From NCBI RefSeq assembly GCF_013407855.1, contig NZ_JACBZH010000001.1, positions 5,022,001 through 5,086,000 of the forward strand: a DNA stretch of 64,000 nt, given 5' to 3'. A program made the position numbers and the translations under genes. Each line of letters begins with the position of its first letter. The stretch's first letter is position 1. The stretch is from Actinopolymorpha rutila (GTDB lineage Bacteria; Actinomycetota; Actinomycetes; Propionibacteriales; Actinopolymorphaceae). A model generated the notes under the pieces. The model ran no database searches and had not been told where the DNA came from. It saw nothing but the letters and a program-made list of their open reading frames with translations. Positions 15,825 to 22,845 of this stretch are shown here, piece after piece.

Positions 15825-15845
15825 GTTGAGTCGAGCAGACTCAAG
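15825..15845. promoter_or_regulatory. HAIR element (HspR operator) of hsp20
   Basis: TTGAGT-N7-ACTCAAG with the spacer at 15832-15838. The established HspR-associated inverted repeat is CTTGAGT-N7-ACTCAAG; only the first base differs (G for C). It sits 69 bases before the hsp20 ATG. This predicts HspR/DnaK-controlled heat-shock induction; hspR itself is not in this window. Confidence 0.85.
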
Positions 15846-15913
15846 GTAGTTGTAGTGAGACACATCAGAAAGATCAGGATCGTAGGTTTCTGAACCGTTT
15901 TCCGGGAGTCACG

Positions 15914-16336
15914 ATGTTGATGCGCACCGACCCGTTCCGGGAGATCGACCGTCTCAGCCAGCAGTTGCTGACCTCCGCGGCCCGGCCGACAGCCGTTCCC
16001 ATCGACGCCTACCGCAAGGGCGACACGTTCTACGTCCACTTCGACCTTCCCGGCGTACGCGTCGAGGACATCGATCTGACCGTGGAACGCAACATCCTCA
16101 CCGTGCGCGCCGAGCGGCACGGTCCGCGAGACGACGAGGTGGAGACGCTGGTGGCCGAGCGCCCGCAGGGCACCTTCACCAGGCAGCTGTTCCTCGGCGA
16201 CACACTGGACACCGACCGGATGGAAGCCGACTACGAAGCCGGCGTGTTGACCGTGAAGCTGCCGGTCGCCGAGCAGGCCAAGCCGCGCAAGGTGCAGATC
16301 ACCGGCGCCACCGAGCGCCAGAAGATCGGCGCCTGA
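15914..16336 (+). CDS. Hsp20/alpha-crystallin small heat-shock protein
   Basis: A 140-residue ATP-independent chaperone that holds unfolding proteins. Short N-terminal arm (MLMRTDPFREIDRLSQQLL), then the alpha-crystallin domain (about 27-125) with DLPGVRVEDIDLTVE, a mid ERPQGTFTRQLFL strand and the closing DYEAGVLTVKLPVAE (the GVLxVxxP motif). Size and layout resemble Hsp18/Hsp20 of Streptomyces and mycobacteria. GGGAG precedes the ATG at 15914; a second ATG at 15920 is possible. Upstream HAIR element indicates HspR control. Confidence 0.95.
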   Translation: MLMRTDPFREIDRLSQQLLTSAARPTAVPIDAYRKGDTFYVHFDLPGVRVEDIDLTVERNILTVRAERHGPRDDEVETLVAERPQGTFTRQLFLGDTLDTDRMEADYEAGVLTVKLPVAEQAKPRKVQITGATERQKIGA

Positions 16337-16408
16337 CGCCTACTTCGACACGGGTCCCTTGGGCGGGTCGGCCGAGGTCGCCGCCCCGCCCCTGGGACTA
16401 TCTGCGGT

Positions 16409-17545
16409 ATGCCCGTCGGTACGGTCGAGCCCGCTCCCGCCACCTCCCGCCGACTCGACGCACTCGCCCACGCTGCCGTCGGCGCCGGCGTGGTCCCCGG
16501 TCTGAGCGTCGCGCTCGCCAACCACACCGGCCCCACGTGGAGTTCGGCGTACGGCGTCACCGACCTCTCGGCCCCCTCACCGGTCGGTACGGACACGGTG
16601 TTCGAGTGCGCGTCGCTGACCAAACCGGTCGTCGCGTACGGCGTCCTGCTCCTCGTCCAGGAGGGCCGCCTGGACCTCGACCGCCCGCTGGACTCCTACC
16701 TCCCCGCCCCGTACCTCCCCGACGAGCCGGCCGCGGCCGGCATCACCGCCCGGATGGTGCTCGGGCACACGACCGGCTACCCGAACTGGCGGCCGGCCGG
16801 AGGTCCGCTCACCCTGACGCACTCCCCCGGCAGCCGGTTCGGCTACTCCGGCGAGGGCTACGTCCAGGTGGGACGGGTGGTGGAGCACGTCACCGGCCAG
16901 CCGCTGGCCGCCTTCCTGGCCGATCGGGTCCTCGCGCCGCTGGGAATGACCGACAGCGCACTCACCTGGCCCGGCGACCTCGGGGACGGCGACCTGCGGG
17001 GCGGTGACCTCGGAGACAAGGTCGCCCTCGGCCACACGGCGGCCCGCGAGGTCCTCGCCAAGGAGCGGCCGGAGGAGGCGATCGCTCCCTCGTCCCTGCA
17101 CACCACCGCTACCGACCTCGCCCGCTTCCTCGCCTGCTTCCTCTCCCCCGTCGCCTCTCCCGCCACGTCTCCGGCCGATGCCTCAGCCGCTTCGCCGGCG
17201 GCTCCTGCAGCGGTTCCTCCGGCGGGGCCGCTGCGGCCCGAAGGTGTGGAGTCGATGCTGACGCCGCACGTACGACTGGACCGACCGCTCGCCTGGGGAC
17301 TGGGCTGGGGCCTGAGCCTCGAGGGCGGCCCCGGCAAGGAGTGGGCGTTCTGGCAGTGGGGCGACAACCCCGGCTACAAGGCGTTCGCCGCCGGCTCGCC
17401 GGGCGCGGACCTCGGCGTCGTGGTGCTGACCAATGGCGACCAGGGACTCGACGTCGCCGCCGGATTGGTGCGCGAAGTGCTCCCGTCCACCGCGCCGGCC
17501 TACGTCCGGGTCGCGACCAACCGGCTCACGCCCGGTCCAGGATGA
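16409..17545 (+). CDS. Serine hydrolase of the beta-lactamase (class C/PBP-like) family
   Basis: A 378-residue hydrolase of the PF00144 type (esterases, D-aminopeptidases, class C beta-lactamases). The nucleophile motif is SLTK (69-72), and YSG (146-148) stands where the YxN motif is expected, which favours esterase/peptidase over true beta-lactamase. A late WGDNPGYKAFA segment forms the KTG-equivalent region. An Ala/Pro/Ser-rich insertion (about 245-275) looks like a disordered loop. No signal peptide, so probably cytoplasmic. The 3' end overlaps the convergent GMC oxidoreductase by 20 bases. Confidence 0.82.
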   Translation: MPVGTVEPAPATSRRLDALAHAAVGAGVVPGLSVALANHTGPTWSSAYGVTDLSAPSPVGTDTVFECASLTKPVVAYGVLLLVQEGRLDLDRPLDSYLPAPYLPDEPAAAGITARMVLGHTTGYPNWRPAGGPLTLTHSPGSRFGYSGEGYVQVGRVVEHVTGQPLAAFLADRVLAPLGMTDSALTWPGDLGDGDLRGGDLGDKVALGHTAAREVLAKERPEEAIAPSSLHTTATDLARFLACFLSPVASPATSPADASAASPAAPAAVPPAGPLRPEGVESMLTPHVRLDRPLAWGLGWGLSLEGGPGKEWAFWQWGDNPGYKAFAAGSPGADLGVVVLTNGDQGLDVAAGLVREVLPSTAPAYVRVATNRLTPGPG

Positions 17546-19133
17546 GGTCCGCCGCCCGCCAGGCCATCGCCATCACCGGGCCGTTCAGGTTGCCCGAGAC
17601 CATGGCCGGCAGCACCGAGGCGTCCATGACCCGGAGGTTGTCCACGCCACGGACCCGGAGGTGGGAGTCGACGACGTCTACGTCGTTCGGGCCCATCGCG
17701 CAGGTGCCGATGGCGTGGTAGCCGCAGTAGCCGGAGTCCAGCATCGTGTCGACGACCTCCTCGTCGGTGCGTACGTCCGGACCGGGGAACGTCTCGGTCG
17801 ACAGCCGCGCCGCGATCGGGTCGTGCGCGAAGAACTCCCGCATCCGGGCCAGGACGTCCACGGCGATCCGGCGGTCGTGCCCCGACCCGAGGTAGTTGGG
17901 CTCGACGTCCAGCGGCGCGTCCGGGTCGGCCGAGGTGATCCGTACGCTCCCCTCCGCGGTGGGGCGCAGGATCTCGGCCACGGCGGACAGCCCGGGCTCG
18001 CGCTCGACCGTGACCGCCTCCCCCGCCTGGTAGGTCGCGACGGACCACGGTCCCATCAGCACCTGCGCGTCCGGACGGTTCAGGCCGGGCCGGCTCTTGA
18101 CGAACGCGAGCACGTCGTACGCCGGTGTGGCCAGCGGGCCGTCCCGGCGGACCAGGTACCTCAGCGCGGTGAGCCCCTGCCGGGCCGGTGAGGACAGCAT
18201 CCGGTTGGTGCCGAGGTTCTCCCGGAGCCGGAACTTCAGCGGCAGGCAACGATGCTCGCGCATCCGTGCGCCGACCAGTTCCCGGTCCAGTCGTACGCCG
18301 ACACCGGCCGCGCGCAGCACCTCGGCAGGGCCGATCCCGGACTGCTGCAGCAGTTTGGGCGTACCCAGACTGCCCAGGGACAGCACCACCTCGCGCGCCG
18401 CGGAGAACTCGACCGTCGCCCCTTCGGCGTCGCGGGCACGCACCCCGACCACCTTGTCGCCGCCGAACACCAGCCCGGTGACCGTCGTGCCGGTGCGCAC
18501 GGTGAGGTTCGGCCGGTGGCGTACGGGGCGAAGGAACGCGGTGGCCGCGCTGACCCGGCGGCCGGCGCGGATGGTGGCCATGGTGTGCCCGATGCGTTCG
18601 CCGTCGGACTCGTCGACGTCGTTGACGTCCCGCACCGGCGTGAGCCCGACCGAGCGGCCGGTCTCGACCATCTCCACCGAGAGGGGGTCGGGCCTCCGCG
18701 GCGGTGAGACCCCGAGCGGCCCGCCCGCGCCCCGGCTGTCCGACGGGCCGAAGACATTGTCCTCGAACCCCGTGAAGATCGGCAGCATCGTGTCCCATCC
18801 CCAGCCGGGGTTGCCGAGCCGGACGAGGTCGTCCCAGTCGTCGCGGCCGCCCCGGTTGTAGACCAGGCCGTTGATCGAGCTCGACCCGCCGAGGACCTTC
18901 CCCCGGGGCCACACCTCCGGTCTCGCTCGCGGGCCGAAGGGCCTGGTCCGGTAGTGCCAGGCCTTGCCGGGGTCGTCCATCAGCTTCCCGAAACCCTTCG
19001 GCACCCGGAACAGCGGATGGCGGTCGGGCCCGCCCGCCTCGACCAGCAGCACCCGCACGCCCGGGTCGGCCGACAGCCGATTTGCCAGTACGCAGCCCGC
19101 GGACCCGGCACCGACGATGACGTAATCGAACAC
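17526..19133 (-). CDS. GMC-family FAD-dependent alcohol oxidoreductase
   Basis: A 535-residue flavoprotein of the glucose-methanol-choline family (choline dehydrogenase or alcohol dehydrogenase-like). FAD-binding DYVIVGAGSAGCVLANRL (3-20), GMC signature GGSSSINGLVYNRG (about 95), second signature region near SLGTPKLL, catalytic His473 in YHAIGTC and the Asn of SGNLNGP near residue 517. The GTG at 19133 is used because AGGAGG precedes it and the Rossmann motif follows at once; upstream frame is not coding. No betaine operon neighbours, so choline specificity is not claimed. Confidence 0.88.
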   Translation of the reverse strand: MFDYVIVGAGSAGCVLANRLSADPGVRVLLVEAGGPDRHPLFRVPKGFGKLMDDPGKAWHYRTRPFGPRARPEVWPRGKVLGGSSSINGLVYNRGGRDDWDDLVRLGNPGWGWDTMLPIFTGFEDNVFGPSDSRGAGGPLGVSPPRRPDPLSVEMVETGRSVGLTPVRDVNDVDESDGERIGHTMATIRAGRRVSAATAFLRPVRHRPNLTVRTGTTVTGLVFGGDKVVGVRARDAEGATVEFSAAREVVLSLGSLGTPKLLQQSGIGPAEVLRAAGVGVRLDRELVGARMREHRCLPLKFRLRENLGTNRMLSSPARQGLTALRYLVRRDGPLATPAYDVLAFVKSRPGLNRPDAQVLMGPWSVATYQAGEAVTVEREPGLSAVAEILRPTAEGSVRITSADPDAPLDVEPNYLGSGHDRRIAVDVLARMREFFAHDPIAARLSTETFPGPDVRTDEEVVDTMLDSGYCGYHAIGTCAMGPNDVDVVDSHLRVRGVDNLRVMDASVLPAMVSGNLNGPVMAMAWRAADLILDRA

Positions 19134-19236
19134 GGCGGCCCTCCTCCTGCTCCTCGTCGACTCCTCGCGAATGCCCCGAGGACGGTCCGCTCGGCGCTTC
19201 GGCAACGAAGGTAGCGGGCGCGTGCCGGAACCTGCG

Positions 19237-19962
19237 CTAGTCCGCGGCGATGTTCGCGGCCTCCTTCGCCAGGTGGTCGACCTGGGCCGGGGTCACCTCG
19301 TCGGTGACGTCGACGAAGCCGACCCGGGTGCCCACGGAGAAGACGATGTACCCACCGGCGGGCGCGTCGGAGTCGTACGCGGGGAAATAGGTGACGTTCA
19401 GTTTCGACTCCACGGTGACCGCGGCCCCGTATCCGAAGTCGCCCCCGGTGATGCCGGCGCATTCGTCGACCAGCGTCACGATCCTGTCCGCGGTGGCTCT
19501 CGCCTCGCCTGCGGTCCGCGTCTGGGCCACCTGTTCGACGACCTGGTGACCAGGCGTGAAGTCGTCGACGAGCTTCGAGCCGATCCTCGTCACGCCTCGG
19601 CTCGGCAGGACGTCGGCGAATGTCGTGTCACCCGTGCACGGGCCCAGGGTCTGCGCGGGGTCCGGGTCGGCCCGGGTGAACGAGTGGTCGGTCACGTCGA
19701 AGTAGAGACGTTCGCGGATGACGTTCTCCTCGGAGAGAGGGTCGCGCGGTTTCTGCGCGGCGGTCGTCTTCTGCGCGGTCGGCTTCTGCGTCTTCGGTGC
19801 GGGTGTGGCCGGTGCCTGCGTGGCCGGTGTACGTGCCGTCGACGGCGGCGACTGGGCGGCCGTCTGGTCGCGGACATTCGCGAGATGAGCAGCGCCGGCA
19901 CCTCCACCGACGCCGGTGACCACAGCGGCGACGATGGCCAGTGCCGCGTTGGCGAGCTTCAT
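19237..19962 (-). CDS. Secreted or membrane-tethered PknH-like sensor domain protein
   Basis: A 241-residue protein with an N-terminal hydrophobic signal or anchor (residues 5-28), a disordered Thr/Pro/Gln/Lys-rich linker (about 35-72, TPATQAPATPAPKTQKP), then an extracytoplasmic domain with two conserved cysteines (GPCTGD and VDECAG), likely a disulfide. This resembles the external sensor domain of PknH-type kinases (PF14032). It lies behind an ECF sigma gene and near a Ser/Thr kinase that lacks such a domain, so it may act as a separate sensor for that module (inference). Confidence 0.62.
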   Translation of the reverse strand: MKLANAALAIVAAVVTGVGGGAGAAHLANVRDQTAAQSPPSTARTPATQAPATPAPKTQKPTAQKTTAAQKPRDPLSEENVIRERLYFDVTDHSFTRADPDPAQTLGPCTGDTTFADVLPSRGVTRIGSKLVDDFTPGHQVVEQVAQTRTAGEARATADRIVTLVDECAGITGGDFGYGAAVTVESKLNVTYFPAYDSDAPAGGYIVFSVGTRVGFVDVTDEVTPAQVDHLAKEAANIAAD

Positions 19963-20084
19963 GTCGTTCCCCCGTACGGAATGGGCGGTCTGTTTCCGCC
20001 GTTCACTCCCTCAGATGCACGAACAGCACAGTTCGTTGGCTGCCGGTCAGGATGAGGACGTGACGAGGATGTGCGGGTGAGGGG

Positions 20085-20642
20085 TCACAGCCTGGTCCTC
20101 AGCGCGGACCGCATGAACTTCCGTGCGACGTGGATGCGGTCGCGGACCGTGGCGAGCGAGGTGCCGGTGATCGCGGCGATCTCCTCGTACGGCAGCGAGC
20201 CGAGGTCCCGCAGCACGAAGGGCTCCACGACCTGAGGCTTGCTCCGTTCCAGTTCCGAAAGCGCCTCCATCACGTCGAGCCGGGTTCCGGCCATCACGCT
20301 CGTGGTGCGCGGGTCGGCCGTCTCGGGAAGCTCGGCGGCGCCGTTCTCGGCCGCACGCCGGCGCAGCCGCCGGTAGGTCATCCGGGCACTGTTCGAGGCG
20401 ATCACGGTGATCCATCCCTCGAACGACCCGCTGCCGGTGAAGTCGCCGATGTTCCGCGCGATCGCGACCAGCGCGTCCTGGGCGGCCTCCTCCGCGTCGT
20501 CGAGGTGCGGCAGGAAGCGTGAGCAGCGCCGGACGAGCAGAGGACGGATGACGCCGAGCAGTTCCTCGAGCGCGTCGCGGTCGCCCGAACGCGCGCGCTC
20601 CACCAACTCAGAGAGCGGCACCGGGTCCGCGAAGGAACTCAT
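20085..20642 (-). CDS. ECF-type RNA polymerase sigma factor
   Basis: A 185-residue sigma-70 family factor with only regions 2 and 4. Region 2 covers about 25-95 (FLPHLDDAEEAAQDALVAIA...FEGWITVIASNSARMTYRRLRRR), and region 4 about 125-180 (LSELERSKPQVVEPFVLRDLGSLPYEEIAAITGTSLATVRDRIHVARKFM split across helix-turn-helix). No anti-sigma gene follows; instead a sensor-like secreted protein lies downstream and a Ser/Thr kinase diverges, as in ECF groups regulated by kinases. The start ATG lies 17 bases from the kinase start; a GTG 24 bases downstream is an alternative. Confidence 0.9.
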   Translation of the reverse strand: MSSFADPVPLSELVERARSGDRDALEELLGVIRPLLVRRCSRFLPHLDDAEEAAQDALVAIARNIGDFTGSGSFEGWITVIASNSARMTYRRLRRRAAENGAAELPETADPRTTSVMAGTRLDVMEALSELERSKPQVVEPFVLRDLGSLPYEEIAAITGTSLATVRDRIHVARKFMRSALRTRL

Positions 20643-20643
20643 A

Positions 20644-20657
20644 GGACAATCTTGTCC
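20644..20657. promoter_or_regulatory. Inverted repeat filling the ECF/kinase intergenic gap
   Basis: GGACAA-TC-TTGTCC, arms 20644-20649 and 20652-20657. It occupies nearly all 17 bases between the two divergent start codons, so a protein bound here would block both genes. Confidence 0.55.
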
Positions 20658-20659
20658 CC

Positions 20660-21586
20660 ATGAGACAGGTCGGGCGATACCGCATGCGGCGCGTGCTCGG
20701 CTCCGGCGCGTTCGCGACGGTGTGGCTGGGCGAGGATCCGGCCCTCGAAGCGGACGTCGCGATCAAGGTGCTCGCCGAGAACTGGGCGAACAACGCGGAC
20801 GTGCGGGAGCGCTTCCTTGCGGAGGCGCGGCTGCTGCGCCGCGTGGACGACCCCCGCCTCGTGCGGGTCTTCGACGTCGGGCTGAGCGACGACGACGAAG
20901 CCCGGCCCTACTTCGTGATGGAGTACATCCCCGGCGGCACCCTCGCCGACCGGATGGGCTCGCTGAGCACGCGGGAGGCGCTGGCGTACGCCGTGGCGGC
21001 CGCCGACGCCGTCCAGGTGCTCCACGACGCCGGCATCGTCCACCGCGACGTGAAACCGAGCAACCTGCTGATCGACGACCGCAGCACGCCGCCTCGGCTC
21101 GTGGTCTCCGATCTGGGTAGTGCGAAGGTGCTCGCCGAGGCCACCGGTTTCACCGTCACGACCGGCACCCCGAGCTACATGGCCCCCGAGCAGGCGCACC
21201 AGTCCGACGGCTTCGACGGCCGGGCCGACGTCTACGCCGTGGCCGCCGTCACCTACCACCTGCTCAACGGGCAGCCGGCCTTCGCCGACCGCACCGCGGC
21301 GGCGGTCCTGGACCGCCGGGCCGACAGCAGGCCGCCACCCCTGGCGGCGCGCCTGGGCCAGCCCGCGGCGCTCGACCGGCTCCTCACCCGCTCGCTGAGC
21401 TGGGACCCGGCGAAACGTCCGGGCACCGCTGCGGAGTTCGCCCGGGACCTCGAGCGCCTTCTCACCGACGACCCGCACCCCCTGCACCGGCCGGGGCGCG
21501 AGGTGCCGACCGTGCCGACGCTGGTCTTCTGTGCCGTCCTCGCGGTGGTGCTGTTCGCCGTCACGTACCAGTTGCTGGCCCGATGA
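20660..21586 (+). CDS. Transmembrane serine/threonine protein kinase
   Basis: A 308-residue Hanks-type kinase. Glycine loop GSGAFATV (14-21), ATP lysine Lys36 in VAIKVL, catalytic loop HRDVKPSN (128-135), metal motif DLG at 151-153 in place of the usual DFG, activation segment ending GTPSYMAPEQ, and the closing RPGTAAEF arginine. A single transmembrane helix (about 287-306, LVFCAVLAVVLFAVTYQLLA) ends the protein, with no extracellular sensor. The missing sensor may be supplied by the product of 19237-19962. Divergent to the ECF sigma gene; phosphorylation of the sigma factor is a natural hypothesis. Confidence 0.92.
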   Translation: MRQVGRYRMRRVLGSGAFATVWLGEDPALEADVAIKVLAENWANNADVRERFLAEARLLRRVDDPRLVRVFDVGLSDDDEARPYFVMEYIPGGTLADRMGSLSTREALAYAVAAADAVQVLHDAGIVHRDVKPSNLLIDDRSTPPRLVVSDLGSAKVLAEATGFTVTTGTPSYMAPEQAHQSDGFDGRADVYAVAAVTYHLLNGQPAFADRTAAAVLDRRADSRPPPLAARLGQPAALDRLLTRSLSWDPAKRPGTAAEFARDLERLLTDDPHPLHRPGREVPTVPTLVFCAVLAVVLFAVTYQLLAR

Positions 21587-21742
21587 TCGCCGGCTCGATG
21601 ATTGCCGGCCCGGTGATTTCGGTGCGGCCAGGTCCGGTCGGCGCTGGTCCATGTAGGTCGCGGGGGTTGCGGGCGGCGACGGGACCGGACGACGCTGCTC
21701 GGGACCCGACGCGTTGCCCGGCGGGCCTGACAAGGCAGGGTT

Positions 21743-21787
21743 GACAGACAGAGGTCGACAGACAGAGGTCGACATACGGCGTCGACC
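21743..21787. repeat. Two 14-bp tandem repeats and a palindrome before a dehydrogenase gene
   Basis: GACAGACAGAGGTC occurs exactly at 21743-21756 and 21757-21770; overlapping it, GGTCGAC (21767-21773) and GTCGACC (21781-21787) form a perfect inverted repeat with a 7-base spacer. It ends 13 bases before the oxidoreductase start. The remaining 21587-21742 stretch shows no gene. Confidence 0.75.
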
Positions 21788-21799
21788 GCGAGGAGGCAA

Positions 21800-22801
21800 G
21801 TGGTGCTTGACATCGGGGTGGTTGGTGCCGGTATCCGTGGCCGGATGTTCGCCCGGGCGCTCGGCCAGCTGCCGGACGTACGCGTGGTGGGGGTCGCCGA
21901 CCCGACGCCCGCCGGAGCGGCGCTGGCGGCAGAGCTCGGCGCCGATGCCCACGCGGACCACGAGGACCTGCTCGCCGCGCACGACCTCGCCGGCGTCGTG
22001 GTGGCCACCCCGGACTTCGCCCACCGGGACGCGGCGGTCGCCGTCGCCCGGGCGGGGATCGGCCTGCTGGTGGAGAAGCCGGTGGCCACCGACGTCGGGC
22101 AGGCACGGGAGATCGAGGCCGCGGTGCAATCCGGGGGCAGCCCGGCGATGGTGGCGTTCGAGAACCGCTGGAACCCGCGCTTCGTCGCCGTACGGCAGCA
22201 GATCACCGACGGCGCCGTCGGTGACGTGCTCTTCCAGTGCGCCCACCTCAACGACACCAGGTTCGTGCCGGAACGGATGCTGTCGTGGGCCGCACGGACC
22301 ACCCCGGCGTGGTTCCTCATGCCGCACACGGTCGACCTGGCGCTGTGGCTGTCCGGGCGTACTCCCCGCTCCGTCTACGCGACCGGCCTGCGACGCGAGC
22401 TGGCCCGGGACGGCATCGACACCTACGACGGCGTACACGCGCTGGTGACCTTCGACGACGGGACCACCCTCGCGCTGCAGTCGCACTGGGTGCTGCCCGA
22501 GTCCTATCCCAGCGTGTTCGACTTCCGGTACGAACTCGTCGGCAGCCGGGCCGCGGTGCGGGTGGACGGATCCGACGAGGGCGTCCACTTCGCCGGGCCG
22601 TCCCTGCAGTGGCTGCACCACTCGACGGTGGAACGCGACGGCCGGCTGGTCGGCGTGGCCGCGGAGATCGCCCGCGACTTCGCCGGCCTGCTGCGTGGCG
22701 AGCCGGTGAGCGTACCCAGCGTCGCCGAGGGTGTCGCGGTCACCGCCGTCGTGGCCGCCGTGCACGAGAGCGTCACCTCCGGCCGGGTCGTCGGCCTCTG
22801 A
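21800..22801 (+). CDS. Gfo/Idh/MocA-family oxidoreductase
   Basis: A 333-residue NAD(P)-dependent sugar/inositol dehydrogenase-like protein. Rossmann motif LDIGVVGAGIRGRMFA at the start, EKPVA near residue 93, then FENRWNPRF and the substrate domain with FLMPHTVDLALWL. AGGAGG lies at 21791-21796; the second GTG at 21803 has better spacing than the first, so the protein may be one residue shorter. A tandem repeat/palindrome sits just upstream. Monocistronic and convergent with a secreted glycoside hydrolase gene, suggesting a link to polysaccharide-derived sugars. Confidence 0.87.
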   Translation: MVLDIGVVGAGIRGRMFARALGQLPDVRVVGVADPTPAGAALAAELGADAHADHEDLLAAHDLAGVVVATPDFAHRDAAVAVARAGIGLLVEKPVATDVGQAREIEAAVQSGGSPAMVAFENRWNPRFVAVRQQITDGAVGDVLFQCAHLNDTRFVPERMLSWAARTTPAWFLMPHTVDLALWLSGRTPRSVYATGLRRELARDGIDTYDGVHALVTFDDGTTLALQSHWVLPESYPSVFDFRYELVGSRAAVRVDGSDEGVHFAGPSLQWLHHSTVERDGRLVGVAAEIARDFAGLLRGEPVSVPSVAEGVAVTAVVAAVHESVTSGRVVGL

Positions 22802-22845
22802 CCCGCGGCCGACCCACCGAGCGGCTGGCTCACCGACCTGCCGGC

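Noticed and set aside
16409..17545. Class C beta-lactamase
   Set aside because: SxxK is present but the YxN position reads YSG and there is no signal peptide, so a broader serine-hydrolase call is safer.
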